From NCBI RefSeq assembly GCF_000969445.1, contig NZ_JZEY01000061.1:669501-733500 (forward strand): a stretch of DNA of 64,000 nt, read 5' to 3'. Shown here piece by piece: positions 17,497-24,922 of the stretch. The notes under the pieces were generated by a model that saw nothing but the letters and a program-made list of their open reading frames with translations, searched no databases and was not told where the DNA came from. Positions within the stretch are counted from its first letter, which is position 1; every line of letters starts with the position of its first letter. This stretch comes from Devosia chinhatensis. GTDB taxonomy: Bacteria; Pseudomonadota; Alphaproteobacteria; Rhizobiales; Devosiaceae. A program made the translations under genes and the position numbers.

Positions 17497-17997
17497 CTAA
17501 AGCCGCTTCAGGCCGGATCGCTCAAGATCAGCAAAGAGTCGCTCGGCCTGTTCGTCACTCAGGGCGCGCCGCGGCAGCATCTGAAAGAAGACCGGCGACT
17601 GCATGAAGAGTATTATCCTGGCGTCGGCGCTCCAGCCATAAAAGTCGTTCCAGCTCGTAGTGCCTGACACCTCTCCGCTTGAAGCCGAATAGCCCCGATC
17701 GCTCCAAGCGGCCTGAACTGGATAATGCAGGGACTTCTGATGCCGATAGATCCGACGCGCCTGATAAGGCAGCAGGACAAAATACTGCAACAGCGGCAGG
17801 CAGGCCAATGCGATCATGGCGCCAGCTGCAGCGCTGGTGACCAGCGCATCAAAGGCCGTGACGACCATAGCCACAACGCACACCAATAACAGCCCTGACA
17901 ATGCCAATTTAGGTGTTCGACTACGCGCCCAGTACCGCCTCATATGCAGGCGTAACGCGCTCAAATAATCCTCAGAGGAAATTGTGAAATTGACCAT
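17497..17997 (-). CDS. YcxB-like membrane protein
   Basis: A 166-residue protein with an N-terminal segment starting [22 protein letters not shown], two membrane helices at about residues 31-50 and 55-75, and a C-terminal soluble domain ([16 protein letters not shown] ... [18 protein letters not shown]) that matches the YcxB-like domain pattern. Such proteins are of unknown function. The region is AT-richer than its surroundings, as is the next gene. The ribosome site is weak. It may be a recent insertion between leuD and argC. Confidence 0.68.
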   Translation of the reverse strand: MVNFTISSEDYLSALRLHMRRYWARSRTPKLALSGLLLVCVVAMVVTAFDALVTSAAAGAMIALACLPLLQYFVLLPYQARRIYRHQKSLHYPVQAAWSDRGYSASSGEVSGTTSWNDFYGWSADARIILFMQSPVFFQMLPRRALSDEQAERLFADLERSGLKRL

Positions 17998-18049
17998 CAG
18001 GCTCTTGAAATAAAAACATTATTTATAGAATAAAAATAGACGGAAATTT

Positions 18050-18409
18050 CTACTCTATTTCAGAAACCCAAATAATTCTTTTCCCTGCCACAAGAGAACT
18101 TGCGACCTCCTGTGCCCCATCCGATTTATAGGCCAGCTGAATTTTCCCGCCATATATCGGCTCGTTGATTTTCGGCTCGAGAATGATTTCGTCGTCGATA
18201 TAAATCGCTATCCTTGCGCCAACATTCTGACTGGTGAAGTCGGCAAACGCAATTTGGCTGACCTCATCGAGGTCGATCTCGAGGATCGTGGTCCGCGTCT
18301 GAGGGTCGTAAACCGGGGATGCGTCCTGGACCGTCAGTTCGAGACGTTGAGCATGGGCAGATGAACCCAAGAAAAAGAACAGTGCAATCGAGGTGAGAAT
18401 GGTGCGCAC
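18050..18409 (-). CDS. Secreted stand-alone protein resembling the SecD periplasmic head
   Basis: A 119-residue protein with a Sec signal peptide (cleavage after SSAHA near residue 20). The mature part FADFTSQNVGARIAIYIDDEIILEPKINEPIYGG and the tail ASSLVAG closely follow the pattern of the P1 head subdomain of SecD (F-x-x-x-T-x-x-N-x-G, LDG-x-V, P-x-I, I-x-GG). SecD is a large membrane protein; here only the head exists. The GTG start at 18409 is chosen for the GAGGAG ribosome site. Base composition is lower in GC than the neighbours. Function unknown; the domain assignment is by pattern only. Confidence 0.65.
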   Translation of the reverse strand: MRTILTSIALFFFLGSSAHAQRLELTVQDASPVYDPQTRTTILEIDLDEVSQIAFADFTSQNVGARIAIYIDDEIILEPKINEPIYGGKIQLAYKSDGAQEVASSLVAGKRIIWVSEIE

Positions 18410-18453
18410 ATTGTGCTCCTCAAGCTCTACTGTGATCGGCGTCCCGCGGCCCC

Positions 18454-19407
18454 TCAGCCCCCAAGGCTCTCGCGCGGATCGACGCCGAGCATGATGTTGA
18501 GGTTCTGGACGGCCGCGCCCGAGGCGCCCTTGCCCAGATTGTCGTAGACCGCCGCGATCACCGCTTGATTGGTCTGGTCATTGGCAAAGACATGCAGAGT
18601 CAACGTGTTGGTGCCGTTATGCGCCTGGGGATCGAGGGACGCGGTCTTGCCCAGCGCCGGATCATAGGGAGCAACGCGCACGAAGCTGTTGGGGATTGAG
18701 GCATAGAAATCGGCGAGCACGGCATGAAGCTGCTGGCCGGTGGGGATATCGGCGACCATGTCGAGATGGAGCGGCAGGGACGTATTCATGCCCTGGGCGA
18801 AATTGCCGACCACCGGTTCGAAGAGCGGCGGGCGATTGAGATGGGCGTAAAGCTGCATTTCGGGCAGGTGCTTGTGCTGGAAGGTCAGCCCATAGGGCAT
18901 GAACTGGCTCGCGCCGGCGCCGGCCGCTTCGTAGTCTTCCATCATCTGCCGACCACCGCCGGAATAGCCGGAAATGCCATGATAGGAGAGCGGATAATCG
19001 CCGGGCACGATGCGCGCCTCGACCAGCGGGCGAAGACCGGCAATCAGGCCCTGCGGCCAGCAGCCAGGATTGGAGACATAGCGCGCCTGAGCGATTTCGT
19101 CGGTCTGGGCGGCATCCATTTCGGCAAAACCATAGGTCCAGTTCTCGTCGACCCGGTGAGCGGTCGAGGCATCGATGACGCGCGTGCTGTCGTTCTCGAT
19201 CAGCCGCACGCTCTCCCTGGCCGCCTCGTCCGGCAGGCAGAGGATGGCGACATCGGCGGCATTGAGCAGGCGCTTGCGCTCATCGAGATCCTTGCGCTTG
19301 TCATGGTCGATGGAGATGACTTCGAGGTCGCGCCGACCGGCCAGACGGTCGCGGATCTGCAGACCCGTGGTACCGGCTTCGCCATCGATAAAAATCTTTG
19401 CGACCAT
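18454..19407 (-). CDS. argC: N-acetyl-gamma-glutamyl-phosphate reductase, type 2
   Basis: A 317-residue ArgC of the short type-2 class, which reduces N-acetylglutamyl phosphate in arginine synthesis. It has the Rossmann start FIDGEAGTTGLQI and the catalytic cysteine C116 in SNPGCWPQG, followed by SGGGRQMMEDYE. An AAGGAG ribosome site precedes the ATG at 19407. It is divergent from deoD and no other arg gene is nearby. Confidence 0.95.
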   Translation of the reverse strand: MVAKIFIDGEAGTTGLQIRDRLAGRRDLEVISIDHDKRKDLDERKRLLNAADVAILCLPDEAARESVRLIENDSTRVIDASTAHRVDENWTYGFAEMDAAQTDEIAQARYVSNPGCWPQGLIAGLRPLVEARIVPGDYPLSYHGISGYSGGGRQMMEDYEAAGAGASQFMPYGLTFQHKHLPEMQLYAHLNRPPLFEPVVGNFAQGMNTSLPLHLDMVADIPTGQQLHAVLADFYASIPNSFVRVAPYDPALGKTASLDPQAHNGTNTLTLHVFANDQTNQAVIAAVYDNLGKGASGAAVQNLNIMLGVDPRESLGG

Positions 19408-19542
19408 AAGCGTTTCTCCTTGGCTGGCCGGGGGTAAATGAGGCCGGGGCGGCCCCGCGTCAAGCGCTTGTCGCACCGATCCTTGTGTTTACCCGGCCCG
19501 GGTGGCAATCATTTGACCAAAACAAGTATCGAGGAAAAGCCC

Positions 19543-20259
19543 ATGACCACCCCGCACAACCACGCCAAGCCAGGTGATTACGCCGAAGCCGTTCTGTTGC
19601 CGGGCGACCCGCTGCGGGCCAAGTGGATTGCGGAGACCTTTTTCGAGGCGCCCAGACTGGTCAATTCGGTGCGCAATTGCCTCGGCTATACCGGCACCTG
19701 GAAAGGCAAGCCGGTTTCGGTCCAGGCCTCGGGCATGGGTCAGCCATCGCTGGGCATTTATGTGCATGAACTGATCAATGCCTTCGGTGCCAAGACACTG
19801 ATCCGCGTCGGCACCTGCGGCGGCCTCAATGCCAAGGTAAAGGTGCGCGACGTGATCCTGGCGCAGGGCGCAACGACGGATTCGGCCATCGTCAAGGACC
19901 GGTTCGGACCCTATAATTATGCGCCCATCGCCGATTTCGGCCTGTTGCGCTCCGCTGCCGACAAGGCCGATGCCAAGGGCCTCAAATTCCACGCCGGCAA
20001 CATGCTCTCATCGGACATCTTCTATCACCGCGAGCCGGGTCTCGAGGGCTATAATACCCTGCCCCAGCATGGCGTGATCGGCGTCGAAATGGAGGCGGCG
20101 GCCCTCTATACGCTGGCGGCGCGGTTCGGGGTCAAGGCACTGACGATCTGCACCATGACCGATTGCCTGATCACCCATGAGGAAATCAGCGCCGAAGACC
20201 GGCAGACCTCGCTGGTGGATATGGTGGAACTGGCGCTCGACGTGGCCGTGGAGGCGTAA
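19543..20259 (+). CDS. deoD: Purine-nucleoside phosphorylase (DeoD type)
   Basis: A 238-residue hexameric-type nucleoside phosphorylase that splits purine (deoxy)ribonucleosides into base and (deoxy)ribose-1-phosphate. Motifs are LLPGDPLRAKWIAE (phosphate loop), IRVGTCGGL near residue 87 and GVEMEAAALYTLA near 178 with the ribose-binding Met-Glu pair. A GAGGAAAAG ribosome site lies upstream. The TAA is followed at once by the DUF1304 gene, so they are probably co-expressed. Confidence 0.95.
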   Translation: MTTPHNHAKPGDYAEAVLLPGDPLRAKWIAETFFEAPRLVNSVRNCLGYTGTWKGKPVSVQASGMGQPSLGIYVHELINAFGAKTLIRVGTCGGLNAKVKVRDVILAQGATTDSAIVKDRFGPYNYAPIADFGLLRSAADKADAKGLKFHAGNMLSSDIFYHREPGLEGYNTLPQHGVIGVEMEAAALYTLAARFGVKALTICTMTDCLITHEEISAEDRQTSLVDMVELALDVAVEA

Positions 20260-20622
20260 ATGGCAAGTGTCGCGCTGATATTGGTGGGGCTCGTGGCCGC
20301 CCTGCACATCTATATCATGCTGCTCGAAGTGCTGTGGTGGGATAGCCCGCGCGGGCACAAGGCCTTCGGGCTGACGCCGGACTTTGCGCAACAGACCAAG
20401 GTGCTGGCGATCAACCAGGGCGTCTATAACGGGTTTCTGGCGGCAGGCCTGATCTGGGGGCTGCTGCAGCCCGACCCGGCTTTCGCCTGGCAGATCCAGA
20501 TGTTCTTCCTTGCCTGCGTGGCCGTGGCGGGCATCGTGGGCGCGGTGACCTCGAGCCGGAAGATCCTGTTCATCCAGACCGTGCCGGCGGTGATCGCGAT
20601 CATCGCCGTATGGCTGGTTTAG
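20260..20622 (+). CDS. DUF1304 membrane protein
   Basis: A 120-residue protein with four membrane helices, fitting DUF1304. The helix-2 start QTKVLAINQGVYNGFLAAGL and the first-helix HIYIMLLEVLWW are family hallmarks. The function is unknown. Its ATG follows the deoD stop codon directly with no gap. Confidence 0.85.
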   Translation: MASVALILVGLVAALHIYIMLLEVLWWDSPRGHKAFGLTPDFAQQTKVLAINQGVYNGFLAAGLIWGLLQPDPAFAWQIQMFFLACVAVAGIVGAVTSSRKILFIQTVPAVIAIIAVWLV

Positions 20623-20715
20623 CCCAGGGTCTCCTGGCTCTCCGTCATTTGTGGTGACACCGCCTGGACCAAAGGGACAGGAACGGTGGCACCGATCGAT
20701 CTCGTGGCATTGGCG

Positions 20716-22104
20716 CTATTGCGCCAGCGCACCCAAGACCCGGACCCAGCTGCGGATGCCGCGGTGGAAGCTTTCGAGGTCGTATTTCTCGTTGGGCGAG
20801 TGGATCTGGTCGTCCACATGGGCAAACCCGATGAGGAGCGTGTCGAGGCCCAGGATCGACTTGAACTCGCCGACCACGGGGATCGAGCCGCCCGAGCCGG
20901 TGATGACCGCCTGCTTGCCCCATTCGTCGGTGAGACCCGAGAGGGCCTGGCGCAGGAAGTCGCCATCGGCCGGGACGGTGATGGCGGGCGAACCGCCATG
21001 GGGGGTGAACTTCACGCTGACGTCGGGCGGCAACATGGCTTCGACATGGGCCCGGAAGGCGGCGCGGATCTTGGCCGGGTCCTGACCCGACACCAGGCGG
21101 AAGGAAATCTTGGCGCTGGCGCGAGCCGGAATGACGGTCTTGAACCCATCCCCGGTATAGCCCCCGATCATGCCATTGATCTCGCAGGTCGGACGCGCCC
21201 AGAGCTGTTCGAGCACCGAGCGGGACTGTTCGCCAGCGGGCTGGGAGAGATCGACGGCGCCCAAAAAGGCCTTTTCGTCAAAGCCGAGACCGGCCCATTG
21301 GGCTTTGAGCTCAGGCGAAATCTCGGCCACGTCGTCGTAGAAGCCCGGCAGCGTCACCGAGCCATCGGGCGCGCGGAGACTGGCGATGATCTCGGCGAGC
21401 AGCTGGTTGGGATTGCGCGCCGCATTGCCGAACATGCCCGAATGAAGGTCCTTGTCGGCGGCGATGATCTCGATCTCGTCGGCGACGAGACCCCGGAGCA
21501 TGGTGGTGATGGAGGGCGTCTGGCGGTCCCACATGTCGGTGTCGCAGACCAGGGCGATGTCGGCCTTCAGCTCGTCGGCATTCTCCTTCATGAAGGGCGG
21601 CAGGTTCTTGCCACCCGATTCCTCCTCGCCTTCGAGCATCAGCGAGACGCGAATGGGCAAGGCGCCGGTGGCGGCCTTCCAGGCGCGGCAGGCCTCGATG
21701 AACGTCAGCATCTGGCCTTTGTCGTCGGACGCGCCACGGGCGACGATGATCTTGCGACCGTCCTTTTCCACGATCTGCGGCTCGAACGGATCGGTGTGCC
21801 AGAGATGGAGCGGATCGACGGGCTGCACGTCGTAATGGGCATAGAACAGGACATGCGGGCCGGCCTGGTGCGGGCCATGGGCCACGACCACCGGATGGCC
21901 CGGCGTGGGGCGCGCGGCGGCGTCGAAGCCGAGGCCCTGGAGCTCGGTGGCGATCCAGTCGGCAGCCTTCCGGCAATCGGCGGCATAGGCAGGATCGGTG
22001 GAGATCGACTTGATGCGCAACAGCGCGAACAGTCGCTCGAGGCTGGCATCGAGCCCGGTATCGACCTGGGACAGAACATTGTCGATGGTGTCGGGGCTGC
22101 TCAT
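20716..22104 (-). CDS. M20 family dipeptidase
   Basis: A 462-residue metallopeptidase of the M20/ArgE-DapE-CPG2 family. Metal ligands and catalytic residues are visible in YAHYDVQPV (H90, D92), ASDDKGQ (bridging D127), and LEGEEESG (E160 general base, E161 ligand); an internal dimerisation domain and a C-terminal histidine region follow. The closest group annotated from these motifs is the dipeptidase/carnosinase-like type, cutting small peptides in the cytoplasm. The ATG at 22104 has AAGGAT upstream. It is divergent from the GntR-type regulator at 22253, which could control it. Confidence 0.9.
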   Translation of the reverse strand: MSSPDTIDNVLSQVDTGLDASLERLFALLRIKSISTDPAYAADCRKAADWIATELQGLGFDAAARPTPGHPVVVAHGPHQAGPHVLFYAHYDVQPVDPLHLWHTDPFEPQIVEKDGRKIIVARGASDDKGQMLTFIEACRAWKAATGALPIRVSLMLEGEEESGGKNLPPFMKENADELKADIALVCDTDMWDRQTPSITTMLRGLVADEIEIIAADKDLHSGMFGNAARNPNQLLAEIIASLRAPDGSVTLPGFYDDVAEISPELKAQWAGLGFDEKAFLGAVDLSQPAGEQSRSVLEQLWARPTCEINGMIGGYTGDGFKTVIPARASAKISFRLVSGQDPAKIRAAFRAHVEAMLPPDVSVKFTPHGGSPAITVPADGDFLRQALSGLTDEWGKQAVITGSGGSIPVVGEFKSILGLDTLLIGFAHVDDQIHSPNEKYDLESFHRGIRSWVRVLGALAQ

Positions 22105-22193
22105 TCTCGCTTCATCCTTCTTGCATGCGCCATAATCGGCGCGCACCATGCTTGCCCGGCCTGCCGCTGTCCAGCTTCCTGCAGGCTGCACTT

Positions 22194-22207
22194 ATTGTCA
22201 TACTTAT
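22194..22207. promoter_or_regulatory. Possible FadR-type operator
   Basis: The sequence ATTGTCATACTTAT lies 46 nt upstream of the GntR/FadR-type regulator and in the divergent space with the dipeptidase gene. It approximates the FadR-subfamily consensus TNGTNNNACNA (one mismatch at the last base) and could be an autoregulatory site. The support is only the pattern and its position. Confidence 0.35.
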
Positions 22208-22252
22208 CCCCCTGTGCTTAAGGTCGTCCGCAAACACGAAGGAGACGGCGAG

Positions 22253-23023
22253 ATGGACAGGTCCGGTGGACGCGCACGCCATTCGGGCGACCTGATTGCC
22301 ACGCTCTCGGGCCGCAGTCCGGCGCGCAACCTGCATTCGGACGTCCTGTGGGAGCTGGGCTATGCCATCGTTTCCTCGCAGTATCCGCAAGGCTCGATCC
22401 TGCCACCCGACAGCGAATTGCTCGAACGGTTCGGCGTGTCGCGCACGGTGCTGCGCGAAGCGCTCAAGACGCTGGCTGCCAAGGGCCTGATCGAAGCCCG
22501 GGCGCGCATCGGCACCAGGGTGCTGCCGCGCGAACGCTGGAACCTCTTTGACGCGGACGTTCTGGCCTGGCATTTCGAGCTTGGGCCGGACATCACCTTC
22601 CTGCGCAGCCTCGCCGAAGTGCGCATCGGTATCGAGATCGAGGCGGCCGCCCTCGCTGCCGAACGCGCCAGCCCCGACCAGGTGGAGCAATTGCTCGACT
22701 GGGTCGAGCATATGGCCCAGGCCGAGACCCCGGCCGATTTTGCGCGCTTCGACCTGCAGTTCCACCGGGTGCTGGCCGAGGCCTCCGGCAATCCGTTCAT
22801 GGCCTCGATCAGCGCGCTGGTGGAAATGGCGCTGACCGCCGCCTTCACCATCTCCTCCCCGGTCAACGATCCTGCCGCCCTGGCGGTGACGGTGGGCGTG
22901 CACCGGCGCATCGCGGAGGCAATAAGCAGCCGCAATCCCGTGGCCGCCCGTGCCGCCATGCGCGACGCGATTTCGCAGGGTTTTGACCGCGCCGCCGGCC
23001 GGATGGAAGCAGCGCCGCGCTGA
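22253..23023 (+). CDS. GntR family transcriptional regulator, FadR subfamily
   Basis: A 256-residue regulator with an N-terminal winged helix (LPPDSELLERFGVSRTVLREALKTLAAKGLIEARARIGTRV split over residues 53-95) and a C-terminal all-helical FCD domain containing the metal-type D-x4-H pattern in FDLQFHRVL and a later histidine in VGVHRRIAEAI. Sugar-acid-responsive regulators of rhizobia often look like this. AAGGAG precedes the ATG. It may act on its own promoter, the divergent dipeptidase gene, or the glucan operon 150 nt downstream; none is shown. Confidence 0.88.
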   Translation: MDRSGGRARHSGDLIATLSGRSPARNLHSDVLWELGYAIVSSQYPQGSILPPDSELLERFGVSRTVLREALKTLAAKGLIEARARIGTRVLPRERWNLFDADVLAWHFELGPDITFLRSLAEVRIGIEIEAAALAAERASPDQVEQLLDWVEHMAQAETPADFARFDLQFHRVLAEASGNPFMASISALVEMALTAAFTISSPVNDPAALAVTVGVHRRIAEAISSRNPVAARAAMRDAISQGFDRAAGRMEAAPR

Positions 23024-23026
23024 GCG

Positions 23027-23090
23027 GAGGCGCACAGCGCCTCATTGCCGACAAACATGACACTCATAGCACCGCCCCATGTGTGGGGCG
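23027..23090 (+). terminator. Two hairpins between the GntR gene and opgG
   Basis: GAGGCGC-ACA-GCGCCTC at 23027-23043 and CGCCCCA-TGTG-TGGGGCG at 23073-23090 are perfect stems. Neither is followed by a T-run, so they may form a weak terminator for the regulator transcript or structure in the opg leader. Confidence 0.35.
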
Positions 23091-23176
23091 CATGCCTGTC
23101 ATGCAACAACTTTTTGATCTAGGCGACGTTGCCCGTTTGGCCAAGAACGGGTCGACTTCAGTACACGGGTACCAAT

Positions 23177-24775
23177 GTGACGCGTCCGCAATACAGCCTG
23201 CCCAATCGCCGTACGGTCCTGGCAGGCCTTGGATTCACCCTCTTTCTGGCGACCACGACATCCCTGAGCCGGCCAATCCTGGCCCAGCAGGCCGATGGCT
23301 TTGCCTTCGATTTCGACAGCTTCAGCGAGCGTCTCAAGCTGCTGGCGGCCGAGCCGCACGCGCCCCTAACGGTCGAGATTCCACAAGCGTTCCAGAACCT
23401 CGATTACGACGCCTACCGGCTGATCCAGTATCGCGGGGAGGCCAGCAAGTGGGCCGATAATCCCGGCGCCTATCGGTTGCAGGCCTTCCACCTGGGCTGG
23501 CTCTATACCGAGCCGGTCAAGGTATTCGAAATCGAGGCGGGCACAGCCCGGAGCCTCGATTTCGCCGCCGCCGATTTTGACTACCACAACAATACCGTCG
23601 GCGAAGCGGCTGCAGCCGTGCCGTTCCCCGGCATTGCCGGCCTGCGGGTGAACTATCCGCTCAACAGGGCCGATGCGCTCGACGAACTGGTGTCCTTCCT
23701 GGGCGCCAGCTATTTCCGCGCCCTGGGCCGTGACAACATCTACGGCGCCAGCGCCCGCGGCCTCTTGCTCAATTCCTGGATCGACATTCCCGAGGAATTT
23801 CCACGCTTTTCCGAATTCTACGTCGAAAAGCCGACCGCGGCAGACGCCCCGCTCGTGGTCTATGCCGCGCTCGAAAGCCCCAGCGTCACGGGCGCCTATC
23901 GCTTCGTGATCACCCCGGCCGGCGAGGCGCAGCAGGAAAGCGTCATGGACGTTACCGCCCGGCTGTTTTTCCGCACCGACATCAAGGAAATCGGGATTGC
24001 CCCGCTGACCTCGATGTTCCTCTATGCCGAGGCCAATCGCGGCGGCTTCGACGATTATCGCCCGCAGGTGCATGACAGCAACGGCCTTCTGGTCGAGCGA
24101 GAAAGTGGGGAAGTGCTCTGGCGCGCGCTCAATAACAGTGCCTGGCTGGGCAATTCCTATCTGGCCGAAACCAATCCCAAGGCCTTTGGCCTTTATCAGC
24201 GCGGCCGCGATTTCGAGACCTACCAGGATGCCGGCGCCCATTATGAGCGCCGCCCCTCGGTGCGCATCGAGCCGCTCGAGCCCTGGGGTCAGGGCATGGT
24301 GCGGTTGATCGAAATTCCTGCAAGGCTGGAAGCCGACGACAATATCGTGGCGTTCTGGATACCCGCCGAACCGGCGAAGGCCGGCGAAGACCGTGAATAT
24401 CGCTATCGGGTGATCTGGGGCGATCTGGACCCCGACGCCAGTGCGCCCATGGCCCATGTGGCCGAAACCCGGGCCGGGGTCGGCGGTGTCTCGGGCGTCG
24501 AGAATGAAGCCAGCCTGCGCAAGTTCGTGGTGGACTTCAAGGGCGGCGAGCTCGAAACCCTTCCGGCCGGAACCCCGATCGACGTTCTGGCGACCGTTGG
24601 CGGCGGCGTGATGCGCAACAGCGTGCTGTCGCGCGTCGATGCCAATGGCGCCTGGCGACTGGTCATGGACGTCGAAACCGAGGATGGCGCCACCCTCGAG
24701 CTCAAGGCCTATCTGGTCGGCCTGGGCCGCAAGCTTACTGAAACCTGGCTCTATCAATGGAGGCCCGCCGCATGA
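23177..24775 (+). CDS. opgG: Glucan biosynthesis protein OpgG (MdoG)
   Basis: A 532-residue periplasmic protein needed to build osmoregulated periplasmic glucans, with the MdoG beta-sandwich domain. It begins with an RR-containing leader (LPNRRTVLAGLG, residues 7-18) and a hydrophobic stretch ending LAQ near 37, which could be a Tat or Sec signal. Family blocks include the LDYDAYRLIQYR segment, the YFRALGRDNIYGASARGL block near 177, and WVALNN-like WRALNNSAWLGNSYL. The start is probably the GTG at 23177; an upstream TTG at 23129 is less likely. It overlaps the small ORF behind it by 4 nt. Confidence 0.93.
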   Translation: MTRPQYSLPNRRTVLAGLGFTLFLATTTSLSRPILAQQADGFAFDFDSFSERLKLLAAEPHAPLTVEIPQAFQNLDYDAYRLIQYRGEASKWADNPGAYRLQAFHLGWLYTEPVKVFEIEAGTARSLDFAAADFDYHNNTVGEAAAAVPFPGIAGLRVNYPLNRADALDELVSFLGASYFRALGRDNIYGASARGLLLNSWIDIPEEFPRFSEFYVEKPTAADAPLVVYAALESPSVTGAYRFVITPAGEAQQESVMDVTARLFFRTDIKEIGIAPLTSMFLYAEANRGGFDDYRPQVHDSNGLLVERESGEVLWRALNNSAWLGNSYLAETNPKAFGLYQRGRDFETYQDAGAHYERRPSVRIEPLEPWGQGMVRLIEIPARLEADDNIVAFWIPAEPAKAGEDREYRYRVIWGDLDPDASAPMAHVAETRAGVGGVSGVENEASLRKFVVDFKGGELETLPAGTPIDVLATVGGGVMRNSVLSRVDANGAWRLVMDVETEDGATLELKAYLVGLGRKLTETWLYQWRPAA

Positions 24776-24909
24776 AACATGCTGCCGATTTCCCCATCGA
24801 GGCCGGGCTGCCCTATGCCCCGCTTCACATGCCCAAGCAGCAATTGGAACCCAGGCGTTCGCTGATGCAGGCCATCCGCGCCACGCTCTGGCCCTTTGCG
24901 GATCGCTGA
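24772..24909 (+). CDS. Small ORF in the opgI position (45 aa)
   Basis: A 45-residue ORF starting at an ATG that overlaps the opgG stop (ATGA) and ending inside the start region of opgH. The sequence is proline-rich at first (GLPYAPLHMPKQQLEPRR) and then basic/hydrophobic (SLMQAIRATLWPFADR). In Rhodobacter sphaeroides the operon is described as opgGIH-opgC with a short opgI between G and H, and this ORF has that position. Alternatively it is the N-terminal extension of OpgH in a different frame, because the LPxxPLxMPxQ pattern resembles OpgH N-termini; that would mean a frameshift. Confidence 0.55.
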   Translation: MKHAADFPIEAGLPYAPLHMPKQQLEPRRSLMQAIRATLWPFADR

Positions 24910-24922
24910 CCGGCGCCCATTG

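Noticed and set aside
23129..23176. TTG start of opgG 16 codons upstream
   Set aside because: The extra residues do not look like part of a signal peptide, and the GTG at 23177 places the RR-containing leader at the usual distance from the start.
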